Origin: Halichondria panicea | Taxonomy: Eukaryota > Porifera > Demospongiae > Suberitida > Halichondriidae | Length of the DNA stretch: 64,000 bases | Assembly: GCF_963675165.1 (NCBI RefSeq) | Contig: NC_087384.1 | Coordinates: 6,699,682 to 6,763,681, forward strand | Reading direction: 5' to 3' | Shown: positions 46,417 to 55,465 of the stretch, piece after piece | Numbering within the stretch: position 1 is the first letter of the stretch | Layout: each line of letters begins with the position of its first letter | Made by a program: the position numbers and the translations under genes | The notes under the pieces: model-generated | Told to the model about the DNA's origin: nothing | Seen by the model: the letters and a program-made list of their open reading frames with translations, nothing else | Database searches by the model: none

Positions 46417-48713
46417 ATGGCTACAAGATATAGCCAGCTCAATATTGATATTGATACTCTGAAGCAGAAGACTGGGGTAACAGACACCCAGCTAGACCAA
46501 AGAATTGAACAGGAACAATTGTGGAGCCTGTCTGGTGTACTTGGCAGCTATAAAAAGTTTGTTAGAAGCTCAGGGTTTGATCTCAATAATGCGGATATAG
46601 AGGATCTGAAGGAATGTGCCTCCAAGCATGGCAATCAACAAGCCATGTATGAAGCTTTAATGAAATGGGGAAAATTCATCCGTGACTTCACTTATCGGTC
46701 GTTGTTGGAGATTTTGATTGGTCTTCGTGAAGGAGCTTTGGCTGACCAAGTGTGTAGGACTTGTGAGTTACTTTATAAATAGCTACAATCTGTGTTTTCA
46801 TCATTTCTTGTGCTCCAGTCATCCAGACACAAGCCAGTGAGCTGAATAAAGAAGACGCTGTGTCCTTGTCACCTGCACCAGGTTAATAGCTCAGTATAGC
46901 ATGGATTCAAGTAATCTTCCTTGTACCATAGATAGAAAATCACTTCTGACACGGCCACCAATTCATGACGTACTTCAACCGAATTTGGGGACAGGTAATC
47001 TTTTAACGTAGTTGTGATGTAGTAACGTACATACATTTCATTAGGCACTACAACTGCTGACCACATAGACAAATTTGAGACAAGGTTTATAGATCTACGA
47101 AAGATGGCTCTCAAAGAAATAACTGAGAAGCGAATACCTGTGACTGAGTTCCGCCAAACACTCATGATAATGCCAAGCTCCATCAAAAATGAAAACAAAG
47201 ATTTTATCAAATCAAACTATTCCTTGTTTGAAGAAGCTAAATCGATTGAAAGCATATTTTTGGAGATCAATTTCTACCTAAGCTTTATTGATTTCAGCCT
47301 TCCTGAGCATATCATAGAGCAATTTGGTAGTGATAGTCTGAAACAAGACATGAGCAGCTATGCAGAAGACATGAGACATTTCAGAATGAACACCCCCGTT
47401 AGCGAAGCACTTGACCATCTTCCAAGAAATTCTGATACTCCTGCTGGTTACTGTTGTTTAACATTGAAATTAGATTTTGATGTTCATACTGCAACTCTTG
47501 AAGATGTAGACACATACAGGAAACGTTTCGCTAGTGAATTCTTGCTCTCCCAGCTAGCCCTTTCTTTGTTTGACCTCCAGGAGAGCTCACTACTGGTTAC
47601 ATGGCTAGTGCCTGCTGCTGTAGGAGCAATGATCAGTGACCAAGTGCAGAAGAAAAGTTCTTCTTTCTTTTTAAGTTTAAGCAACAATATTCTCAAGCTA
47701 TCACTCAAAGGAGAATGTCTCTACCCAATGGTAAAGGTAAGTGTTTAATTCTGCCCCTAATCCGATGAATTTTGTCTCTACAGGTTAGTCAGTCAGGTAC
47801 AGAGGGATCTGGTGGTGCTATGATTGAAGCTGGAGCTTCGATCACTCGTAAACCACATCAAAGGATAGCGGAGCGATTCAACCTCAAACCTAATCATCAT
47901 GGACTGGCTATTGTTGTACCATTCCGTCCGTTGTTGTACCTAACGGACGTGCTCACGAAGAAATTGATATTTGATATTTACGAGCCTCGAAATAAACGAT
48001 CCCTAAAGTCATACATGCAAGCTGTAGATTTGGAGCTGAAACACCATCCCATAATAGTGGTGGTATATGGACGTGGAGTGAGTGGTAATCTTCTACGCAC
48101 TGATATTGGTGACATTGACATCAAGGAAGATATTATGGCACCACTATTCCCTGCTATTGCCACACACCTTGCTGACAACCCAAAGATATTCCTATTTGTT
48201 TTCAGATCCGGCTCTTCTAAACGCCATGCTCTAAATTTCGTTGAAGCAATCTGGGAAAACTGCATTGTTGGTTATATTGCATGTGATAATCTGCGGAGGG
48301 CAGGAGACATCGTAGAGGACGAACTGGCACACCCTTCTATGTTCGTGCAAGAGATCTTCACTTCAATTAGCGACAAACTTCCACCCCATGCTACCATGAC
48401 TGTGATCAACCGTCTCAAGGAGCCAGTTTACTTGTATCCTCATGGATCTGAGTTAATGGAAACTCACAGCAGATCACAAGGTATAGTGTCTATAATGTGT
48501 TCACACACTTCACATCATGCCTCACTCCCCACATTAGAATCAACCGAGGAGTCCGGTTTTCTGTCACGTGTACGTCAATTATCAATCGCTGCCAAGGAGC
48601 CTGATACTGAATCACATCTACTGGAACAACCAATCAAGAAGCTCAAAACTGAACTCTCACCAAAGCAATCGAAGGGAGTCCCCAAACAAGCTGAGTCGAG
48701 TGATGAACTCTAA
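46417..48713 (+). CDS. Array unit 12: Death-domain/pseudocaspase protein, intact, 678 aa
   Basis: Exons 46417-46762, 46819-46881, 46932-46994, 47045-47736, 47784-48480, 48538-48713 (2037 nt, phases consistent). Death fold with DIEDLKECASKHGNQQAMYEALMKW; middle module with a Leu-to-Pro change (FSLPEHIIEQF) in the otherwise invariant LLEHII helix, which could destabilise it; caspase-like domain about 389-620 with YGRGVSG and VFRSGSSKR loops, so no catalytic His or Cys. The last intron is shortened and happens to be read through in frame, so intron retention would still give a full-length protein. The tail is rich in Lys/Glu/Ser (KKLKTELSPKQSKG). It is the intact sister of the broken unit 1. Confidence 0.82.
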
Positions 48714-49210
48714 AAGACTAATTAATAGTGCTCACCTCATGCAAGTATGAGTCTTTATATTTTTTGTACACATTAATTTGTATTTAATATTGCAATTATT
48801 ATATGCCTCGAGGCGTAGATCTTTTTCTTGAGGGCCTGGTAAGCCACATAACACTCCCCACATACAATAGATAACAATATGCATGTACAAAAAGTCTTTT
48901 CTTCTGTTATATGATAGTTACTCTGAACCCCACATCTTAATTGGCAGAACCAATTTTCAATCCTCACAAAACACTACAATAATAGCAATAGATATTTTTA
49001 ATAGATGCATGTAAACAAGTTTTTTCTTCTCGTGAGTTTATACAGATAAGCTAACTTCAATGTGAAATTCATTATAGAAACTTATTCCCTCTACTATAGC
49101 ACTCTAGAGCGAAAGCATAACATGGCGAGAGGCATTAGCACAGTGCAGCTTGCAACACTCGTTATAGACAGCAGCAGACAGTGACAAAATGACTAATGAA
49201 ACAGAGCTAG
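48714..49210. repeat. Long inter-unit spacer, copy 4
   Basis: The same block as the other long spacers, with the TATATGCCTCGAGGCG variant shared with copy 5. No gene is seen; a short minus-strand open frame in it is not conserved. Confidence 0.7.
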
Positions 49211-49345
49211 CTACTCAACGCTAGGTTTAGGGTATGTTGGTCTGTCAGTGAGTAGTATGCCCAGTGTGAACACTAGATCTAGACTGAGAGCTGCCACCGC
49301 CACTGCTGCCAGGTACATGTGGTGGGCCGCCACTGTCTTGTCAGT
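49211..49345 (-). pseudogene. Antisense TMEM248-type terminal exon, copy before unit 13
   Basis: Open with an intact acceptor. An in-frame 6-bp insertion (ATCTAG) lies within the helix-coding part, adding two residues. Confidence 0.8.
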
Positions 49346-49488
49346 CTGTGTGTGGAGGTGTGTGTGTGTGCATTGTAAATCATTACATGCTAATTTGTTT
49401 CCAATGAATAAAATTATTTATAACAATTATTTCCACAGGAATGCATGCGGAGGTGTAAAATAAGGGTGGGTCTTGTAGAGTCTACAAG

Positions 49489-51982
49489 ATGGCTACAAGA
49501 TATAGCCAGCTCAATATTGATACTCTGAAGCAGAAGACTGGGGTAACAGACACCCAGCTAGACCAAACAATTGAGCAGGAACAATTGTGGAGCCTGGCTG
49601 GTGTACTTGGCAGCTATGATAAGTTTGTTCGAAAGCCAGGGTTTGATCTCAATAATGCCGATATAGCAGATCTGGAAACCATTGCCTCTAAGCGTAATGG
49701 AAATCAACAGGCTATGTATGAAGCTTTAAGGAAATGGGAAAATGTCATCCGTGACTTCACTTATCGGTCGTTGTTGGAGATTTTGCTTAGTTTTCGTGAA
49801 GGAGCTTTGGCTGACCAAGTGTGTAGGACTTGTGAGTTAGTTTATAAATAGCTACAATCTGTGTTTTCATCATTTCTTGTGCTCCAGTCATCCAGACACA
49901 AGCCAGTGAGCTGAATAAAGAAGACGCTGTGTCCTTGTCACCTGCACCAGGTTAGCAGATCAGTGTGGAGTTAATATTTTACTAATTTTATTTCCGGTAC
50001 CATAATTATAGATAGAATATCACTTCCGACACGGCCACCAATTCCTGACCTAGTTGAACCAAATTCCATGGCGACAGGTAATCTTTTAACGTAGTTTTGA
50101 TATGGTAATCATGTACATTTCATTTTTATTAGGCACTACAACTGCTGACCGCATACATGAATTTGAGACGAGGTTTATGGATCTACAAACGAAAGCTCTC
50201 GATGAGATAGATGATAAACGAATAACTGTAACTCAGTTCCGTCGAAAGCTCATGATAATGCCAAGCTCCATCAAAAGTGAAAATAAAGATTTTATCTTAT
50301 CAAAACATTCCTTGTTTGAAAAAGCAGAATCGATCGAAAGCATATTTGTGCATCTCAATTTCTACCTGAGCTTTATTGATTTCAGCCTTCTTGAGCATAT
50401 TATAAAGCAATTTGGTAGTGATAGTCTGAAACGAGACATGAGCATCTATGCAGAAGACATGAGACAGTTTAGAATGAAAACCTCTGTTAGTGAAGCACTT
50501 GACTATCTTCCGAGAAATTCAGATGCTCCTGCTGGTTACTCTCGTCTAACAGTGAAATTTGCTTTTGATATTCAGACAGCAACTCTGGAAGACGTAGACA
50601 AATACAGGAAACGTTTCGCTAGTGATTTCTCACTCTCCCAGCTAGCCCTTTCTTTGTTTGAACTTCAGGAAAGCTCACTACTGGTTACATGGCTAGTGCC
50701 TGCTGCTGTAGGAACAATGATCAGTGACCAAGTGCAGAAGAAAAGGTCTTTTTTCTTTTTCAGCAATGGTATTCTCAAACTATCGCTTGAAGTAGAATGT
50801 CTCTACCCTTCCATGCCGATGATAAAGGTAAGTGTTTAATTCTGCTTCTTATCCAATGAATTTTGTCTCTATACAGGATAGTCAATCAGGTACAGAGAGA
50901 TCTGGTGGTGCTATGATTGAAACTGGAGCTGGAAAACCCAGTTTGACCTCTCTTGAACCACATCACCTTAAACTATATCAAAGGAAGGTGGTGAAACCAA
51001 CAATCAAGCTCGAACCTAATCATCTTGGACTGGCTATTGTTGTACCATTCCATTCGTTTTTGAGCCTAACGAATGTGCTCACGAGATTTGCTGTTTACGA
51101 GCCTCAAGATGAACCATCCCTAAAGTCATACATACAAGCTGTAGATCTTGTGGAGCTGAAACACCATCCCATATTAGTGATGGTATATGGACATGGACTT
51201 GCAAGGGGTAATCTTCTACACCCTTCCGGTGGCTTCATCAACATCAAGGAAGATATTATGGCACCACTATTCCCTCCTATTGCCTCACACCTTGCTGACA
51301 ACCCAAAGATATTCCTGTTTGCTGCCTCAAATTCTAAACGCCATGCTCTACATTTCGTTGAAGCAATCTGGGAAAACTGCATTGTTGGTTATATTGCATG
51401 CGATGATCTCGGAGATATGCGGTGGGTGAGACACATCGTACGGGGCAAACTGGCGCACCCTTCTATGTCCGTGCAAGAGATCTTTACTTCAATTAGCGAC
51501 CAACTTCTACCTTTTGCTACCATGACTGTGCTCGACCGTCTCAAGAAGCCAGTCTACTTGTATCCTCGTGGATCTGAGTTAATGGAAATTCACAGCAGAT
51601 TACCCAAACGTGCACGTGTTTCCTCAACCCCACCTACATTCTCTCATCCTCATGGATCTGAGCTAATGAAAACTCACGGCAGACTAGGTTCACGTCCACA
51701 TTTTCCCACACACTCACGTACATTCAATCGCAGCAGATCACAAGGTATAGTCACATGTCTATAATGTATTCACACACTTCACATCATGCCTCACTCCCCA
51801 CATTAGAATCATCCGAGGACTTCGGTTTGCTGTCACGTTTAGGTGGACTATCAATCGCTGCCAAGGAGCCTGATACTGAATCACATCTACTGGAACAACC
51901 AATCAAGAAGCTCAAAACTGAACTCTCACCAAAGCAATCGAAGGGAGTCCCCAAACAAGCTGAGTCGAGTGATAAACTCTAA
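49489..51982 (+). CDS. Array unit 13: Death-domain/pseudocaspase protein, intact, His retained, 736 aa
   Basis: Exons 49489-49831, 49888-49950, 50012-50077, 50133-50827, 50877-51744, 51807-51982 (2211 nt, phases consistent). Death fold with the ETIASKRNGNQ segment otherwise seen only in unit 8; middle exon closest to unit 7 (DLQTKALDEIDDKRITVTQF). The caspase-like domain keeps the HG histidine (codon 51192-51194, loop YGHGLARG) but has AASNSKR where the catalytic Cys should be. Between p10-like strand and tail is an expansion: HPHGSEL repeated, with Arg/Pro-rich sequence (PKRARVSSTPP and LGSRPHFPTHSR). It is the only open unit with the histidine. Its predicted role is non-proteolytic. Confidence 0.82.
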
Positions 51983-52475
51983 AAGACTAATTAATAGTGC
52001 TCACCTCATGCTAGTATGAGTCTTTATATTTTTTGTACACATTAATTTGTATTTAATATTGCAATTATTATATGCCTCGAGGCGTAGATCTTTTTCTTGA
52101 GGGCCTGGTAAGCCACATAACACTCCCCACATACAATAGATAACAATATGCATGTACAAAAAGTCTTTTCTTCTGTTATATGATAGTTACACTGAACCCA
52201 ACATCTTAATTGGCAGAATCAATTTTCAATCCTCACAAAACACTACAATAATAACAATAGATATTTTTAATAGATCATGTAAACAAGTTTTTTCTTCTCA
52301 TGAGTTTATATAGATAAGCTAACTTCAATGTGAAATTCATTATAGAAACTTATTCCCTCTACTATAGCACTCTAGAGCGAAAGCATAACATGACGAGAGG
52401 CATTAGCACAGTGCAGCTTGCAACACTCGTTGACAACAGCAGACAGTAACAAAATAACTAATGAAACAGAGCTAG
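51983..52475. repeat. Long inter-unit spacer, copy 5
   Basis: The same block as copies 1-4, ending in the TTGACAACAGCAGACAGTAACAAAATAAC variant shared only with copy 3. No gene is seen. Confidence 0.7.
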
Positions 52476-52604
52476 CTACTCAACGCTAGGTTTAGGGTAT
52501 GTTGGTCTGTCAGTGAGTAGTATGCCCAGTGTGAACACTAGACTGAGAGCTGCCACCGCCACTGCTGCCAGGTACATGTGGTGGGCCGCCACTGTCTTGT
52601 CAGT
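52476..52604 (-). pseudogene. Antisense TMEM248-type terminal exon, copy before unit 14
   Basis: Open, with an intact acceptor. It matches the copy before unit 11 in every variant I can see, including TYPKPSVE. Confidence 0.8.
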
Positions 52605-52741
52605 CTGTGTGTGGAGGTGTGTGTGTGTGCATCTTACTTCACTAATTTGTTTCCAATGAATAAAATTATTTAATAACAATATTTCCACAGGAATGCATGC
52701 GGAGGTGCAAAATAAGGGGTGGGTCTTGTAGACTCTACAAA

Positions 52742-54998
52742 ATGGCTACAAGATATAGCCAGCTCAATATTGATACTGATACTCTGAAGCAGAAGACTGG
52801 GGTAACAGACACCCAGCTAGACCAAACAATTGAGCAGGAACAATTGTGGAGCCTGGCTGGTTTACTTGGCAGCTATGATAAGTTTGTTAGAAAGCCAGGG
52901 TTTGATCTCAATAATGCCGATATAGCAGATCTGAAGGAATGTGCCTTTAGGAATGGCTATCAACTGGCCATGTATGAAGCTCTGAGAAAATGGGAAAACA
53001 TAATCCTTGACTTCACTTATCGGTCGTTGTTGGAGATTTTGATTAGTCTTCGTGAAGGAGCTTTGGCTGACCAAGTGTGTAGGACTTGTGAGTTACTTAT
53101 AAATAGCTACAATCTGTGTTTTCATCATTTCTTGTGCTCCAGTCATCCAGACACAAGCCAGTGAGCCCAATAAAGAAGACACTGTGTCTTTGTCACCTGC
53201 ACCAGGTTCAGTATACTTTGTAGTATGGATTCAAGCATTAATTTTTGTTTCTGTTACCATAGATAGAATGATAGGGCCACCAATTCGTGACTCAGTTGAA
53301 CCAAATTTGACGACAGGTAACTTTTAATGTAGTTTTGATGTAGTAACGTACGTACATTATATTAGGCACTGCAACTGCTGACCACATAAAAGAATTTGAG
53401 ACGAGGTTTATGGTTCTTCAAAAGATAGCTCTTAAAGAAATAACTGAGAAACGAATACCCGTGACTGATTTCCGCCAAACACTCATGATAATGCCAAGCT
53501 CTATCAAAAATGAAAACAAAGATTTTATCAAATCAAACTATTCCTTGTTTGAAAAAGCTAAATCGATTGAAAGCATCTTTTTGGAGATCAATTTTTACAT
53601 AAGCTTTATTGATTTCAGCCTTCTTGAGCATATCATAGAGCAATTTGGTAGTGATAGTCTGAAACAAGACATGAGCACCTATGCAGAAGACATGAGACAC
53701 TTCAGAATGAACACCCCCGTTAGCGAAGCACTTGGCCATCTTCCCAAAAATTCAGATGCTCCTGCTGGTTACTCTCGTCTAACAGTGAAGTTCGCTTTTG
53801 ATATTCATACTGCAACTCTTGAAGATCTAGAGACGTACAGAAAACGTTTTGCTAGTGATTTCTTGCTCTCCCAGCTAGCCCTTTCTTTGTTTGATCTCCA
53901 GGAGAGCTCACTACTGGTTACATGGCTAGTGCCTGCTGCTGTAGGAGCAATGATCAGTGATCAAGTGCAGAAGAAAAGTTCTTCTTTCTTTTTAAACAAC
54001 AGTATTCTCAAACTATCACTCGAAGGGGACTGTCTCTACCCAATGGCAACGGTATGTGTTTAATTTTGTCCCTTATCCGATTATTTGTGTGTTATACAGT
54101 TTAGTCAATCAGGTAAAAGGGATCTTATGATTGAAGCTGTAGCTGGAAAACCCGGTTTGACCTCTCTTGAACCACATCAAAGGAAAGTTGTGAAGCCAAC
54201 AATCAACCTCGAACCTAATCATTGTGGACTGGCTATTGTTGTACCATCACACATGACAACACACATTCTCATGGAGACTTTGAGATTTGCTGTTTACGAG
54301 CCTCAAAATAAACCATCCCTGATGTCATACATGCAAGTTGTAGATCTTGTGGAGCTGAAACACCATCCCATAATAGTGATGGTATATGGACTTGGGCCAG
54401 GTAATCTTCTACACACTCTTTGTGGCCTCATCGACATCAAGGAAGATATTATGGCACCACTATTCCCTCCTATTGCCACACACCTTGCTGACAACCCAAA
54501 GATATTTTTGTTTAATGCTTGTTTCGGCTCTTCTGAACACAGTGTTTTTCAGTTTATTGAAGCATCCTGGGAAAACTACATTGTTGGTTATATTGCATGT
54601 GATTATTTCTGGGTTACACGCATCGTAGAGGACGAATTGGCATCCCCTTCTCTGTCCGTGCAAGAGATCTTCACTTTAATTAGCGACAAGCTTCCACCCC
54701 ATGCTACCATGACTGTGATCGACTGTCTCAAGGAGCCAGTCTACTTGTATCCTCGTGGACCTGAGCTCATAGAAACTCACAGCGAATCACAAGGTATAGT
54801 CACATGTCTATAATGTATTCACACACTTCACATCATGCCTCACTCCCCACATTAGAATCATCCGAGGAGTCCTATCCACTTCTACGTGAACAATCAATGA
54901 ACAATCAATCGTTGGGCTCAATACACGTTTATGGCAACACTGAACTGATATCCAAAAACATCCACTGGAACCATAGATACTTGAACAAACTGCACTAA
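52742..54998 (+). CDS. Array unit 14: Death-domain/caspase-like protein with NACFG motif, 661 aa
   Basis: Exons 52742-53087, 53143-53205, 53263-53316, 53366-54051, 54100-54793, 54856-54998 (1986 nt, phases consistent). The caspase-like exon is the most divergent of the array. It starts FSQSGKRDLMIEAVAGKPGL, and at the catalytic-Cys position reads NACFG (Cys codon 54520-54522) followed by SSEHSVFQ, matching the QACxG signature of active caspases. The histidine position reads YGLGPG, so the dyad is still incomplete. The p10-like strand is GYIACDYFWVTRIV. The tail exon is unlike the others (MNNQSLGSIHVYGNTEL). The middle exon ends MAT instead of MVK before its donor. Either it is the unit nearest the ancestral active enzyme or a convergent Cys; proteolysis without His is not expected. 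Confidence 0.8.
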
Positions 54999-55183
54999 AA
55001 CAACCAAAAGGAGCCCCCTCTCAACAAGCTGAGTCGAGTGATGAACTACAAATTAATGAAGACTTATGCTATATAATTATAATTATATCTTTTAATCATA
55101 TTTTTGCACACATTTTTATTATTGCAAGACATGCAATTGACAACAGCACATGAAATCAAACGACAATAATGAAACAGAGCTAG

Positions 55184-55312
55184 CTACTCAACGCTAGGTT
55201 TAGGGTCTGTTGGTCTGTCAGTGAGTAGTATGCCCAGTGTGAACACTAGACTGAGAGCTGCCACCGCCACTGCTGCCAGGTACATGTAGTGGGCCGCCAC
55301 TCCCTTGTCAGT
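55184..55312 (-). pseudogene. Antisense TMEM248-type terminal exon, copy before unit 15
   Basis: Open, with an intact acceptor. Plus-strand TACATGTAGTGG alters one residue before MYL. It starts TDKGVAA, like the copies before units 5, 8 and 10. Confidence 0.78.
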
Positions 55313-55465
55313 CTGTGTGTGGAGGTGTGTGTGTGTGTGTGCATCTTTGTACTTCATTACGTCATGCTAATTTTTTCCAATGAATAAAATTATTTATAAC
55401 AATTATTTCCACAGGAATGCATGCGGAGGTGTAAAATAAGGGGTGGGTCTTGTAGAGTCTACAAG

